Source: an uncultured Vibrio sp.
GTDB taxonomy: Bacteria; Pseudomonadota; Gammaproteobacteria; Enterobacterales; Vibrionaceae
Assembly: GCA_947504195.1 (NCBI GenBank)
Contig: CANNGN010000002.1
Span: 1-64,000, forward strand
DNA: 64,000 nucleotides
Direction of reading: 5' to 3'
The notes under the pieces are model-generated. The model was not told the DNA's origin. It searched no databases and saw only the letters and a program-made list of their open reading frames with translations. Each line of letters starts with the position of its first letter. The first letter of the stretch is position 1. Positions 39,581-49,236 of the stretch are shown here, piece by piece. A program made the translations under genes and the position numbers.

Positions 39581-40165
39581 ATGAAGCGTTTGATTCTCGT
39601 TACGTCCCCTCCTGCAAGTGGAAAAACATACATTTCCAAACAATTAGCGACCGCACTGCGTCATGTTGTCTATCTTGATAAAGACACCTTGATCACCCTA
39701 TCTCATCAAATATTCAAGGTGGCTAATGCAGAAGTAAATCGAAGCTCCGATTTCTTTGAACAAAACATTCGTAACTCGGAATACGATGCTATTATAGCAC
39801 TGGCAATGGAAGCACTAGAATATGAAGATACCGTACTAATAAACGCTCCCTTCTCACGAGAGATCCGCGATATCCAGTTTATCAACAACCTTAAGCAACA
39901 ACTCAGTGAAAAAGGGGCTGTTTTATCGATCGTTTGGGTGATCACTGATATTGATGTGGTCAAATCGAGAATGATTGCTCGCAACTCCCCTCGCGATACC
40001 TGGAAACTCGAAAACTGGAACGAATATATCCAAGGTGTAAACTTTAAAATTCCATCCAGTTTAGATGACCCCAATATTGCAGATGATTTACTCTTATTCC
40101 ATAACTCCAATGACCAAGAGTTCCGCGAATCCATGGCATCGATTCTATCCATCTTAGAACCATAA
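39581..40165 (+). CDS. P-loop ATP-binding protein, kinase-like
   Basis: 194 residues from the ATG at 39581, nine bases after AAAGG. Walker A is TSPPASGKT near residue 8, a pattern seen in small P-loop kinases and in AAA_33-type proteins. Later features: LDKDTLI and an arginine-containing lid-like segment, SRMIARNSPRDTWKL. The substrate is unknown; the fold resembles kinases for small metabolites or for sugars. It follows the c-di-GMP enzyme by 85 bases and may be independent. Confidence 0.78.
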   Translation: MKRLILVTSPPASGKTYISKQLATALRHVVYLDKDTLITLSHQIFKVANAEVNRSSDFFEQNIRNSEYDAIIALAMEALEYEDTVLINAPFSREIRDIQFINNLKQQLSEKGAVLSIVWVITDIDVVKSRMIARNSPRDTWKLENWNEYIQGVNFKIPSSLDDPNIADDLLLFHNSNDQEFRESMASILSILEP

Positions 40166-40191
40166 AATAGTTTCATCGATATCAAACGAAA

Positions 40192-40225
40192 GCATCAAGC
40201 AAGAAGCCCTATTCGCACTTGATGC
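40192..40225. other. Hairpin downstream of the P-loop kinase gene
   Basis: An eight-base stem (GCATCAAG / CTTGATGC) with an 18-base loop in the gap before ribB. No T-run follows, so it is not a clear terminator. Confidence 0.3.
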
Positions 40226-40357
40226 ATTCCCAAACCACATAGTTGCCTGATCCCTTTTCTTCATACATTTTATTGCAAACTAACCTTTGTCACGTTCTAA
40301 TCAAACACCAGTTACATTTTTGCTCTAGATAGCATACTTGCTGCAATCATTTTGGTA

Positions 40358-40383
40358 CTATGTGCCCCATTAACAACACATAG
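40358..40383 (+). promoter_or_regulatory. Hairpin just before the ribB start, no FMN riboswitch
   Basis: CTATGTG at 40358-40364 pairs with CACATAG at 40377-40383, ending ten bases before the ribB ATG. It could affect ribosome access. The rest of the 228-base gap lacks the conserved RFN-element segments. Confidence 0.35.
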
Positions 40384-40393
40384 AATTAAGTCC

Positions 40394-41473
40394 ATGGAAT
40401 TAGATAAAATAGAAGATATTATTGAGGATATTCGCCTCGGAAAAATGGTTATCCTAATGGATGATGAAGACCGCGAGAATGAAGGAGATATCCTCGTTGC
40501 TGGAGAAAAGATAACGCCAGAATTCATCAACTTTATGGCAACAGAAGGACGTGGTCTGATTTGCTTAACCATCACAGAAGAGCGAGCTAAGCAGCTTGAT
40601 CTAGGCCCAATGGTTAAGAACAACACTGAAAGCTTTGGTACAAACTTTACCGTTTCAATTGAAGCGGCTGAGGGAGTGACCACAGGGATATCAGCAGCCG
40701 ACCGCGCTCAAACCATCTCCGCTGCAATATCTTCAACTGCAACTGCTGCAGATATTGTTTCTCCTGGACATATTTTCCCGATAATCGCTCGTGACGGGGG
40801 CGTATTGGTTCGTGCCGGTCATACCGAAGCTGGTTGTGACTTAGCAAAATTAGCAGGGCTTGAACCTTCTTGTGCGATTGTTGAAATTCTAAACCCAGAT
40901 GGCACTATGGCTCGTCGTCCACAACTCGAAGTGTTTGCAAAGAAACATGGAATAAAACTTGGCACCATTGAAGAGCTGATTAAACACCGCTTAGAGACAG
41001 AATCTATCGTGAGTCGAGTAGAAGAAAAACAACTCGAAACCGAATTCGGACTTTTTGACGTTGTTACCTATCAAGATTCGATCGATCAGTGCTTTCACTA
41101 TGCCATGATTAAGCCCGGCACTGAAATTTCGAAATCGAGTCCCACACTCGTACGAGTGCACACGCAAAATACGTTAACAGACCTCTTTCAAGTAAAAAAT
41201 AATGGTTGGTCGATGAGTGATGCGATGGCCAAGATTTCTGAGGAAGGCGGTGTATTCGTGATGATCGGCAAATCAGAGACAACACCGGGTCAAAATTTGC
41301 TTTCCAACACTCCAAACGCCCCTTCTCAATCTCGTTCCCAGGAAATAGGAATTGGCTCTCAAATTTTGCATGACTTAGGTGTCGGACAGATGAGACTCAT
41401 TTCTTCATCCACCACCAAGTATCATTCATTGGGTGGCTTTGACTTAGAAGTGGTAGAATACGTAAACCAATAA
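40394..41473 (+). CDS. ribB: 3,4-dihydroxy-2-butanone 4-phosphate synthase with RibA-like C-terminal half
   Basis: Makes the four-carbon precursor of riboflavin from ribulose 5-phosphate. About 359 residues from the ATG at 40394 ([12 protein letters not shown]). The N-terminal RibB domain (1-205) shows [25 protein letters not shown], and [16 protein letters not shown]. The C-terminal half resembles GTP cyclohydrolase II (RibA) but lacks the zinc-binding cysteine triad, so that half is probably inactive. The start at 40352 is rejected because it precedes the hairpin and has no ribosome site. It stands alone. Confidence 0.92.
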   Translation: MELDKIEDIIEDIRLGKMVILMDDEDRENEGDILVAGEKITPEFINFMATEGRGLICLTITEERAKQLDLGPMVKNNTESFGTNFTVSIEAAEGVTTGISAADRAQTISAAISSTATAADIVSPGHIFPIIARDGGVLVRAGHTEAGCDLAKLAGLEPSCAIVEILNPDGTMARRPQLEVFAKKHGIKLGTIEELIKHRLETESIVSRVEEKQLETEFGLFDVVTYQDSIDQCFHYAMIKPGTEISKSSPTLVRVHTQNTLTDLFQVKNNGWSMSDAMAKISEEGGVFVMIGKSETTPGQNLLSNTPNAPSQSRSQEIGIGSQILHDLGVGQMRLISSSTTKYHSLGGFDLEVVEYVNQ

Positions 41474-41755
41474 GCGTATTATGTATTTAGCTCGGGTTTG
41501 TTCATGATTAAAGAATGAATCCGAGTAATCTCAGTTGTCATACAATGCAACGACGCGCCAACTCTTGCCAACACATTAGTATTCACTTGTTATATGTTCA
41601 TTTGATTAAATAGATAACAGGGTTTACATAATTTAACTCTACATGTAACCAAAATGGTATCAATGGCACGCTGGTTGAATCTTTCTCACTGAACACCATT
41701 GATGGCAACATCAAACTAAAACCTATTCTTCATTTCTTTGACCAAGGAATTGATT

Positions 41756-43183
41756 ATGAGACTGTTCATTGCGTTTATCGTTTTAATGAGCGTAAGCTCT
41801 GGTTGCTTTGCCTCATCTGAAAACACGCCTAACCTCACCCACACTGCTATTGGTATCACTTGCGTCGTCATATTTGTCCTGTCCTACTTAGTCGTAATGC
41901 TGGAAGAGAAACTAAAACTCAGAAAGTCTAAGCCAGTACTGTTTGCCGCTGGAATCATTTGGGCATTAATCGGCTATCAGTTTTCCCAAATCGGCCAATC
42001 TGAACTCGCTCAAGAAGCTCTAGAGCATAATTTTCTCGAATATTGCGAATTGTTTTTATTTCTCTTAGTCGCGATGACTTACATTAGCGCTATGGAAGAG
42101 CGTCGTCTATTTGATGCCCTAAAGTCTTGGATGATTAGCAAAGGATTTGAGTATAAAACGTTATTTTGGATCACCGGGATATTAGCTTTTGTTATCAGTC
42201 CGATCGCCGACAACCTAACCACCGCACTCATCATGTGTGCGGTAGTGTTAAAAGTCGCGGAAAACAACAAAAAGTTTATTACGCTCTGTTGTATCAATAT
42301 CGTTGTAGGAGCAAATGCGGGTGGGGCGTTTAGTCCCTTCGGTGATATTACGACGCTTATGGTTTGGCAAACAGCGAAAGTATCGTTTACTCAATTTTTC
42401 GATCTCGTGATCCCTTCAATCGTCAACTATATCGTTCCTGCTCTGATCATGGCGTTTTTTATTCCTAAAGGTAAGCCGGATTTAATTCACGAAGAAGTTG
42501 AGACTAAACGGGGCGCAAAACGTATCGTAATGTTATTCGTACTCACAATATCAACGGCAGTATTCTTCCATGTAGCATTTGATTTTCCACCTGTCATCGG
42601 CATGATGCTCGGGCTTGCGTATCTCCAACTATTCGGATTTTATTTACGTAAAACCATGGCCTTCCATGTCGCGAGAAAAATTGAAATCGCCAAGGCCAGC
42701 AATGATGCTAAATCACTAGAGCGATATCAAAATGCAATTCCATTTGATGTATTCCAACGAGTGTCACAGGCTGAATGGGATACATTGCTCTTCTTTTATG
42801 GAATTGTAATGAGTGTAGGCGGCTTAAGTCTACTCGGTTATCTCAACATGGTTTCATTGACCATGTATACAGAGTGGGACCCAATGTGGGCCAATATATC
42901 AGTTGGGTTACTTTCAGCTATTGTAGATAACATTCCGGTCATGTATGCGGTGCTGACTATGAACCCAGACATGAGTTTAGGTCATTGGCTGCTAGTAACA
43001 CTTACAGCAGGAGTCGGCGGAAGTTTGTTGTCGATTGGATCAGCTGCTGGAGTGGCGTTAATGGGCGCTTCAAAAGGGAACTATACATTTATGGGGCATC
43101 TAAAATGGAGCCCAGTGATTTTACTTGGTTACATCGCAAGTATTGCGGCTCATATGCTGATTAATCAATCACTGTTTCTCTGA
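41756..43183 (+). CDS. nhaD: Na+/H+ antiporter NhaD
   Basis: 475 residues from the ATG at 41756, eight bases after AAGGA; an upstream TTG at 41738 is weaker. An N-terminal cleavable-looking hydrophobic segment and about 12 membrane helices. The signature SPIADNLTTALIM and the motif GANAGGAFSPFGDITTLMVW place it in the NhaD (ion transporter superfamily) group. NhaD of vibrios exports Na+ or Li+ in exchange for protons at alkaline pH. Its 3' end overlaps the convergent pheA-type gene by 15 bases. The 282-base upstream gap has no gene. Confidence 0.94.
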   Translation: MRLFIAFIVLMSVSSGCFASSENTPNLTHTAIGITCVVIFVLSYLVVMLEEKLKLRKSKPVLFAAGIIWALIGYQFSQIGQSELAQEALEHNFLEYCELFLFLLVAMTYISAMEERRLFDALKSWMISKGFEYKTLFWITGILAFVISPIADNLTTALIMCAVVLKVAENNKKFITLCCINIVVGANAGGAFSPFGDITTLMVWQTAKVSFTQFFDLVIPSIVNYIVPALIMAFFIPKGKPDLIHEEVETKRGAKRIVMLFVLTISTAVFFHVAFDFPPVIGMMLGLAYLQLFGFYLRKTMAFHVARKIEIAKASNDAKSLERYQNAIPFDVFQRVSQAEWDTLLFFYGIVMSVGGLSLLGYLNMVSLTMYTEWDPMWANISVGLLSAIVDNIPVMYAVLTMNPDMSLGHWLLVTLTAGVGGSLLSIGSAAGVALMGASKGNYTFMGHLKWSPVILLGYIASIAAHMLINQSLFL

Positions 43184-44029
43184 TAGGCTCTCTTCATCAA
43201 TAACCCACTTTTGATAAGAGCCTAGTACTTGGACTGGATTCATAGCATTGATGGTTGTCAATGCTTCTGACACATTGTTATCTTGAAGGCTGCCATCAAA
43301 ATCAATGAAAAAATGATATTTACCAAATTCCTTTCGAGTAGGTCGCGAAATAATAGAAGATAGATTAATTGAACGCAGAGAGAACTCATTCAAAACATCA
43401 CCAAGAAGCCCAGGGTAATCATTTCCTTCTAACACAATAATACTTGTTTTAAAGGTGGAAGCTAAAGTCTGAGTTACTGAGTTATCGCCATTACGAGACA
43501 ACACCAAAAACCGAGTCTGGTTCTCTTGATAGTCGTTTACATTATCGATAGAAAAATTAAAGTCGGCAGGCTCCACCGTATGACTTGGTACAATAGCTGC
43601 GTCCCCAAGGTCTTCACATCGTTGTAATGACTCAGTATTGCTTTCTGTTAAGGTGACACTGGCATTGGTTAAACCATCGAGAAATTCGCTACATTGTCCC
43701 TTCGCGACGAACTGGACAAAAAGCCGTTGAATCTCATCAACAGACTTCGCCTGACTGACGACAGAAAAGTGAATTGGCAACACAATTTCAGCAACAATAG
43801 TTAACGAACTTGCTATTAGCTCATCCAAAACAACAGGAATAAAACCTTCGGAGAAATTTTCGATGGGTAATACGCCGATGTCACACTCATCGCCAATGGC
43901 ATTAAACACTGCTTTTATCGAAGGGTAATAGTTAATTTCATAATTTGACTGTGATTGAGTTGCGAGATAACGATGCGTAGCGATCTCAGAAAACGTCCCT
44001 GAAGGACCTAGTGTCGCGATCTTGTTCAT
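43169..44029 (-). CDS. pheA: Prephenate dehydratase, monofunctional
   Basis: Converts prephenate to phenylpyruvate in phenylalanine biosynthesis. 286 residues: a catalytic domain (about 1-180, LGPSGTFSEIATHRYL, VLPIENFSEGF, and the T-R-F signature in NQTRFLVLSR) and a C-terminal ACT domain (about 195-275, with NDYPGLLGDVLNEFSLRSINLSSIISRP). The ACT domain binds phenylalanine for feedback inhibition. No chorismate mutase domain precedes it, so this is a second, monofunctional enzyme if the usual bifunctional PheA is on chromosome 1. Confidence 0.9.
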   Translation of the reverse strand: MNKIATLGPSGTFSEIATHRYLATQSQSNYEINYYPSIKAVFNAIGDECDIGVLPIENFSEGFIPVVLDELIASSLTIVAEIVLPIHFSVVSQAKSVDEIQRLFVQFVAKGQCSEFLDGLTNASVTLTESNTESLQRCEDLGDAAIVPSHTVEPADFNFSIDNVNDYQENQTRFLVLSRNGDNSVTQTLASTFKTSIIVLEGNDYPGLLGDVLNEFSLRSINLSSIISRPTRKEFGKYHFFIDFDGSLQDNNVSEALTTINAMNPVQVLGSYQKWVIDEESLSEKQ

Positions 44030-44078
44030 TTAAATATAATATCTTTTCAGCCAATAAGAATTGAAATCACTGTCTCGA

Positions 44079-44438
44079 TCATTTGGTAATACGATTCCAT
44101 ATATTACTAAGATCGTACATCGCACACGAGCTACAAGTGAGTCGTTCTCCGTCACTATAAATACGCATGACGATTTCCGGGCGTTTTTCTTGAGAATGAC
44201 GTTTTACTTCAATAACGACCGTATCATCGTCAATAGTGAAAGGGGCGACAAGCGTTTGTCCATCGGATTGTATCTCGACCTGACCATCCGAAAATTTAAG
44301 TTGATCGGAATTATTTGGATTGGTATAAACACCGTTAAACATCAACTCTTTGCTCTCTCCAAAGCATCCTGTCAACAGCAAGACAATGGTCAGCAATAGG
44401 TAACGCCGTTTCCCTTTGTAGTAACGTTGTAAATTCAT
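44079..44438 (-). CDS. Small lipoprotein, unknown function
   Basis: 119 residues. The signal peptide ends in a lipobox LLLTGC, so the mature protein begins at Cys 25. The rest is a small beta-rich domain with a vicinal pair TCSSC near the C-terminus, which could bind metal or form a disulfide. GAGG lies close upstream of the ATG. It is in the same direction as the prephenate dehydratase gene, with 49 bases between them. Family not recognised. Confidence 0.72.
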   Translation of the reverse strand: MNLQRYYKGKRRYLLLTIVLLLTGCFGESKELMFNGVYTNPNNSDQLKFSDGQVEIQSDGQTLVAPFTIDDDTVVIEVKRHSQEKRPEIVMRIYSDGERLTCSSCAMYDLSNIWNRITK

Positions 44439-44550
44439 GACACCGCCTCGAAATCAAATATTGATAAGTTTAGCAGATATTTACTTTACTCAATGCATGA
44501 AAACAAAAAAGGATGATGAATATCCACCCTTTCCTCTTACCAAAGAACGA

Positions 44551-45498
44551 TTAGCTTTCTGGAACAAATTTAGATTTTCTATCTTTAGATGAAAGTTGAA
44601 GTTGATTGCTAACTCGACTCTCAATTCCTGCAACTAAAGCATCCCATTTAATGCCTTTTACTTTAGTAAATATTTCTTCAAAGTTACTCACATTCCAATC
44701 TACAAATGGACGTGGGTTGAGGGGTTTACCAACAAATCTTACCTCATAATGTAAATGTGGTCCTGATGACAAACCACTATTACCAGAGTAGCCGATCAAA
44801 TCCCCTTTACTCACAAAATCACCATATTTTACGGCGAACTTACTTAAATGTGAGTAAGAGCTAGTGAAGCCATATGAATGTTGAATCCGTAGAAAATTAC
44901 CCGACCCTTTATTGCTTGCCCTAGCCGCTTCAATAACGCCATCTGCTGGAGCGTAAATAGGTGTACCAGTATTCACCGCAAAATCTTGGCCACGGTGGAT
45001 TTTCACTTTTCCAGTAATAGGATGAACTCTTTTACCATATCCCGATGAGATTGGCGCATTAATGACAGGCGCACCACTTGGAATTTGATTCAGCATCATT
45101 GTTCGCATTTGCGAGGTGATAGAAGCAGTATCAAGACGAGAAATTAATTCAACGTCAGGATCAATAACGCCTAATAATCGTTCGAGATCTTCAAGTCGAT
45201 CAGCAACTTGTAGCATTTGCTCTTCACGATTCGATACATCTGATTCTAATTCTTGTTTGAGCTCACTCAAGCTCTCCACTTCTTGAAGCAAAGATGTAGA
45301 TTGAACCTGAAGTTCATTTTGCTTAGATTTCGCAATAGTCACTTCATGATTAAGCTGATAAATAACACCAGCTGCACAAACAGAGCCAATGACTAAGCCT
45401 AAAATAGAAAACTTAATAAAACGGAAAGTGGGTTTCGCAAAGTGAAAGCGTTGTATGCCACTTTCTGAGCGAACAGATACGATAACTCTATTTTTCAT
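44551..45498 (-). CDS. M23-family zinc metallopeptidase, membrane-anchored
   Basis: 315 residues. One N-terminal membrane helix (about 27-48), a coiled coil (about 50-120), then an M23/LytM domain (about 150-275) with HRGQDFAVNTG (His and Asp ligands) and HLHYEV (catalytic His-x-His), both intact. No LysM domain is visible. Such proteins act in the periplasm as peptidoglycan DD-endopeptidases or, when ligands are missing, as activators; here the ligands are present. It is divergent from mtlA, sharing a 574-base region. Confidence 0.9.
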   Translation of the reverse strand: MKNRVIVSVRSESGIQRFHFAKPTFRFIKFSILGLVIGSVCAAGVIYQLNHEVTIAKSKQNELQVQSTSLLQEVESLSELKQELESDVSNREEQMLQVADRLEDLERLLGVIDPDVELISRLDTASITSQMRTMMLNQIPSGAPVINAPISSGYGKRVHPITGKVKIHRGQDFAVNTGTPIYAPADGVIEAARASNKGSGNFLRIQHSYGFTSSYSHLSKFAVKYGDFVSKGDLIGYSGNSGLSSGPHLHYEVRFVGKPLNPRPFVDWNVSNFEEIFTKVKGIKWDALVAGIESRVSNQLQLSSKDRKSKFVPES

Positions 45499-45769
45499 TG
45501 ATATTGCATTATCTTAAGCGAAGAAAAAAAACATACTAAAGTTAGTAATGATTCGAGATCTAACTCTAAAATGAAAAAATACTCATACTACAGTCAGAAT
45601 TCCCATTATAAAGCAAATACCAAGCACTCTGACAGCCCAATGTAAAATGTATAAAAATTACAGAACAGCCAATCAAACTATGGTTTTATTGCTGAATCAT
45701 TCATAAACAATCTATTTTTGGGAGCAATATCACTTAAATTTAAAGTGAGAAAAAATTAAAGATTAATTT

Positions 45770-45785
45770 TGTGAGGAATATCACC
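45770..45785. promoter_or_regulatory. CRP-binding-type site upstream of mtlA
   Basis: TGTGA-GGAATA-TCACC matches the CRP consensus (TGTGA-N6-TCACA) at nine of ten conserved positions. Catabolite control of the mannitol operon is well known. Confidence 0.65.
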
Positions 45786-45886
45786 CAAAGATTAAAAAAA
45801 AACTTTTCAACAATGTGATCCACGCCCTAAAAAACAAATTGACTCTTCTATCACTTATCCTATGTAAGATAATTACACACACTTTT

Positions 45887-45902
45887 GATGATCAAGATCA
45901 CA
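45887..45902. promoter_or_regulatory. Second, weaker CRP-type site upstream of mtlA
   Basis: GATGA-TCAAGA-TCACA: the right half is perfect and the left half has two mismatches. It contains a GATC-bearing ATGATCAAG string that also resembles an RctB 12-mer, which I treat as coincidence. Confidence 0.45.
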
Positions 45903-46072
45903 TTATTTTTCCGACAACTTACCAATTATGAGGCTATGGTCACGAAATTTAGCCCGTTAAATCGAATCTCATTTTATGTGTTATGTTTATTAGGACCTAA
46001 ACGAACTAGCGACTATATATAGCCGCTAAAACAACAACAAAATTCTAACTGATCATCGAACGGGGAATTCAT

Positions 46073-47947
46073 ATGTTATCACCAGATGCTAAGGTCAAGG
46101 TTCAAAACTTTGGTCGCTTCTTATCTAATATGGTAATGCCAAACATCGGAGCATTTATTGCTTGGGGTTTCATTACTGCACTTTTCATTCCAACAGGTTG
46201 GGTACCAAACGAGACACTTGCTAAGCTCGTAGGTCCTATGATTGTAAACCTTCTTCCAATTCTTATCGGTTATACTGGTGGTAGATTGGTTGGCGGTGAG
46301 CGTGGTGCTGTCGTTGGTGCAGTAACAACAATGGGTGTTATTGTTGGTACCGACATTCCAATGTTTATGGGTGCTATGTTTGCTGGTCCTTTGGGTGGCT
46401 TAGCAATCAAGAAATTTGATGAAGCTATAGAAGGTAAAGTTAAGAGCGGTTTTGAGATGTTGGTAAACAACTTCTCTGCAGGGATCATCGGTATGATCTG
46501 TGCAATCATCGCATTCTTCGTAATCGGTCCATTCGTATCAGGCGTTTCTACTGCTCTAGCAGCTGGTGTTGACGTGTTGGTTCAAGCACACCTATTACCT
46601 TTAACTTCTCTTTTTGTTGAGCCGGCTAAGATCCTATTCTTAAACAACGCTATCAACCACGGTATCTTTACTCCACTAGGTGTACAACAAGCTGAAGAAG
46701 CAGGTAAATCAATCTTCTTCCTTATTGAAGCTAACCCAGGTCCTGGTCTAGGTCTTCTATTAGCGTACATGGTATTTGGTAAAGGCAGTGCTAAGCAATC
46801 TGCTGCTGGTGCTTCTATCATTCACTTCTTGGGTGGTATCCACGAGATTTACTTCCCATACGTTCTAATGAACCCTCGTCTAATCCTAGCTATGATGGCT
46901 GGTGGTGCAACGGGTGTATTCGTTAACGTTATGTTCGATTCTGGTCTAATTTCTCCAGCATCTCCTGGTTCAATCTTTGCTGTATTACTGATGACTCCTA
47001 AAGCAGCATTTGTTGGCGTTATTCTTTCTGTAGTTTGTGCTGCAGCAGTAACATTCGTAGTTGCTTCACTTCTACTTAAAACTTCAGGTTCAACTGACGA
47101 AGATGAAGGTTCTCTAGAAAAAGCAAGCTCACAAATGAGTTCAATGAAAGCTGAATCTAAAGGTCAAGCGTCGACTTCAACACCAACTTCAGGTGTTAAG
47201 AAAATCATCGTAGCTTGTGATGCAGGTATGGGTTCAAGCGCAATGGGCGCAAGCATGCTACGCAAAAAGGTTCAAGAAGCTGGTTTAGACATTAGCGTTA
47301 CTAACCTAGCAATCAACAACCTTCCACAAGATGTCGATATCGTTGTAACTCACAAAGATCTTACTGACCGTGCTGTAAAACATGCTCCAAGTGCACACCA
47401 CATCTCATTAACTAACTTCCTAGATAATGAAATGTACAACAACTTGGTAAGTGAACTTAAAGGCAATGCTTCAGGCGCAGCTGCAAAGGAGGCGAGTGAA
47501 GACAGCGGAAAAAAGTCGGTATTTAAGATCGAAGCTAAGAACGTCCAGCTTGGATTGAAAGCATCGAACAAAGAAGAAGCAATTCGCTTCGCAGGTAATA
47601 AACTTGTCGAACTTGGGTATGCTCAACCAGAATACGTTGATGCAATGTTCGAGCGCGAGAAGATGGTTTCTACTTATCTAGGAGAATCAATCGCCGTACC
47701 TCACGGAACTATTGATGCAAAAGATAAGGTAATGGAAACGGGGATTATTATCTGTCAATACCCTGACGGCGTACAATTTACTGACGACGAAGATGGTGTG
47801 GCAAAATTAGTAATCGGTATTGCAGCGAAAAATGATGAACACATCGCAGTAATCACCACTATTACTAATGCTCTGGACGATCCAGATGCGATTGACGTAC
47901 TAACTTCTACAAGTGACGTAAATGCTGTTTTAGAAATACTTAGTTAA
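46073..47947 (+). CDS. mtlA: Mannitol-specific PTS enzyme IICBA
   Basis: Imports and phosphorylates mannitol. 624 residues: a membrane IIC domain with eight or so helices (about 1-345), a IIB domain with the phospho-cysteine in IIVACDAGMGSSAMG, and a IIA domain with the phospho-histidine in STYLGESIAVPHGTID. All three phosphotransfer residues needed to take phosphate from HPr are present. The codon use is strongly biased, suggesting high expression when induced. It starts the mtlA-mtlD-mtlR operon. Confidence 0.97.
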   Translation: MLSPDAKVKVQNFGRFLSNMVMPNIGAFIAWGFITALFIPTGWVPNETLAKLVGPMIVNLLPILIGYTGGRLVGGERGAVVGAVTTMGVIVGTDIPMFMGAMFAGPLGGLAIKKFDEAIEGKVKSGFEMLVNNFSAGIIGMICAIIAFFVIGPFVSGVSTALAAGVDVLVQAHLLPLTSLFVEPAKILFLNNAINHGIFTPLGVQQAEEAGKSIFFLIEANPGPGLGLLLAYMVFGKGSAKQSAAGASIIHFLGGIHEIYFPYVLMNPRLILAMMAGGATGVFVNVMFDSGLISPASPGSIFAVLLMTPKAAFVGVILSVVCAAAVTFVVASLLLKTSGSTDEDEGSLEKASSQMSSMKAESKGQASTSTPTSGVKKIIVACDAGMGSSAMGASMLRKKVQEAGLDISVTNLAINNLPQDVDIVVTHKDLTDRAVKHAPSAHHISLTNFLDNEMYNNLVSELKGNASGAAAKEASEDSGKKSVFKIEAKNVQLGLKASNKEEAIRFAGNKLVELGYAQPEYVDAMFEREKMVSTYLGESIAVPHGTIDAKDKVMETGIIICQYPDGVQFTDDEDGVAKLVIGIAAKNDEHIAVITTITNALDDPDAIDVLTSTSDVNAVLEILS

Positions 47948-47983
47948 AATAGGATACTTAGCTTCTTAAGTTCCTAGTTGAAT

Positions 47984-48014
47984 TGAGGTCGGTGGATAAA
48001 TACCGACCTCATTT
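47984..48014 (+). terminator. Hairpin between mtlA and mtlD, possible attenuating terminator
   Basis: A ten-base-pair perfect stem (TGAGGTCGGT / ACCGACCTCA) with an eight-base loop and a short T-run. It may reduce transcription of mtlD relative to mtlA or stabilise the mtlA transcript end. Confidence 0.6.
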
Positions 48015-48041
48015 CTACAAATCATTTTAGGTAAATTTTTT

Positions 48042-49187
48042 ATGAAAAATGCAATTCATTTTGGCGCAGGAAACATTGGTCGTGGCTTTATCGGTAAACT
48101 ACTTGCAGATGCAGGTATCCACGTTACTTTTGCCGATGTAAATCAAGAAGTCGTTGCTAAACTAGCATCTGACAATCAATATCAAGTTAAAGTTGTTGGC
48201 GAAGATTGCCAAATCGACACAGTAACAAATGTGACAGGTATCTTATCAAACGGCCCTGAAATCGTTGACGCGATTGCTGCAACTGACCTAGTAACTACCG
48301 CTGTTGGTCCAACAGTATTAGACATCATCGCAAAAACAATTGCAGATGGTATCGCAAAAAGAATCACTTCTGGAAACACAGCTCCTCTTAATGTTATCGC
48401 GTGTGAAAACATGGTACGTGGTACAACACACCTTAAAGCTCAAGTTTTCAAACACCTTCCAGCGGATCTACAAGAGCAAGCCGAAGAGCTTGTTGGTTTC
48501 GTAGACTCAGCAGTAGACCGAATTGTCCCACCAGCAGAAGCTTCTGACAACATTCTTGATGTAACCGTAGAAAGCTTTAGTGAATGGATTGTCGATGAAA
48601 GTCAATTCAAAGGTGATATTCCAACTATCGCTGGTATGGAAAAAACAAACAACTTAATGGCGTTTGTTGAACGTAAATTGTTTACTCTCAATACAGGCCA
48701 CTGTGTTACGGCTTACCTTGGTTGCCTCAACGGCTTCGCAACGATCAAAGAAGCGATTGAGAACGATGCTATCAAGGCAGACGTGACCAAAGCCATGCAA
48801 GAAAGTGGTGAAGTTCTAATTCGTCGTTACGATTTCGACAAAGATGCTCATGCTGCATATATACAGAAAATCTTGTCTCGTTTTGCTAACCCTTACCTAG
48901 TCGATGAAGTAGACCGTGTAGGACGCCAGCCAATTCGTAAACTGGGTGCAGGAGATCGCTTGATCAAACCTCTACTTGGTACAATTGAATACTCAACGAG
49001 CAATTCGACACTTTTAAAAGGTGTTGCTGCAGCTCTGAAATATACTAACGAATCCGACCCACAAGCTATCGAATTACAAGAATATTTGAAAGCAAATGGT
49101 GTTATCGCGACGCTAGTTAAATATTCAGGTCTCGAAGCAGACGGAAAAGAAGCAAAAGAAGTCGTGGAAATTTTCGCGACTTTATAA
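48042..49187 (+). CDS. mtlD: Mannitol-1-phosphate 5-dehydrogenase
   Basis: Oxidises mannitol 1-phosphate to fructose 6-phosphate with NAD+. 381 residues, normal length. The N-terminal dinucleotide fold [16 protein letters not shown] and the polyol dehydrogenase signature [20 protein letters not shown] are intact. It follows mtlA by 94 bases, across a hairpin. Confidence 0.97.
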   Translation: MKNAIHFGAGNIGRGFIGKLLADAGIHVTFADVNQEVVAKLASDNQYQVKVVGEDCQIDTVTNVTGILSNGPEIVDAIAATDLVTTAVGPTVLDIIAKTIADGIAKRITSGNTAPLNVIACENMVRGTTHLKAQVFKHLPADLQEQAEELVGFVDSAVDRIVPPAEASDNILDVTVESFSEWIVDESQFKGDIPTIAGMEKTNNLMAFVERKLFTLNTGHCVTAYLGCLNGFATIKEAIENDAIKADVTKAMQESGEVLIRRYDFDKDAHAAYIQKILSRFANPYLVDEVDRVGRQPIRKLGAGDRLIKPLLGTIEYSTSNSTLLKGVAAALKYTNESDPQAIELQEYLKANGVIATLVKYSGLEADGKEAKEVVEIFATL

Positions 49188-49194
49188 GAATGTT

Positions 49195-49219
49195 AGGGAG
49201 GGAACTCCCCTCCCTTTTT
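49195..49219 (+). terminator. Hairpin between mtlD and mtlR
   Basis: An eight-base-pair GC-rich stem (AGGGAGGG / CCCTCCCT) with a five-base loop and a T-run, directly after the mtlD stop. It probably limits read-through into mtlR. Confidence 0.75.
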
Positions 49220-49236
49220 ACTCTCTGATGTGATTT

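Larger units (their letters stand above)
45499..46072. promoter_or_regulatory. 574-base control region and mtlA leader; possible MtlS antisense RNA locus
   Basis: AT-rich and without a gene. It holds two CRP-like sites, at 45770-45785 and 45887-45902. In Vibrio cholerae the sRNA MtlS is transcribed antisense to the mtlA 5' untranslated region and represses MtlA. The equivalent position is within about 45905-46072, but I cannot identify its promoter or terminator by eye. Confidence 0.45.

Noticed and set aside
40166..40393. FMN riboswitch upstream of ribB
   Set aside because: I looked for the conserved RFN segments (GGGGCGAAATTCCC-like and AGTCC-like) and did not see them.
45888..45899. ATGATCAAGATC before mtlA as an RctB 12-mer
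   Set aside because: ATGATCAAG strings also occur inside coding regions such as norR and at the pepT end. Isolated copies far from the origin are expected by chance, and this one overlaps a CRP-type site.
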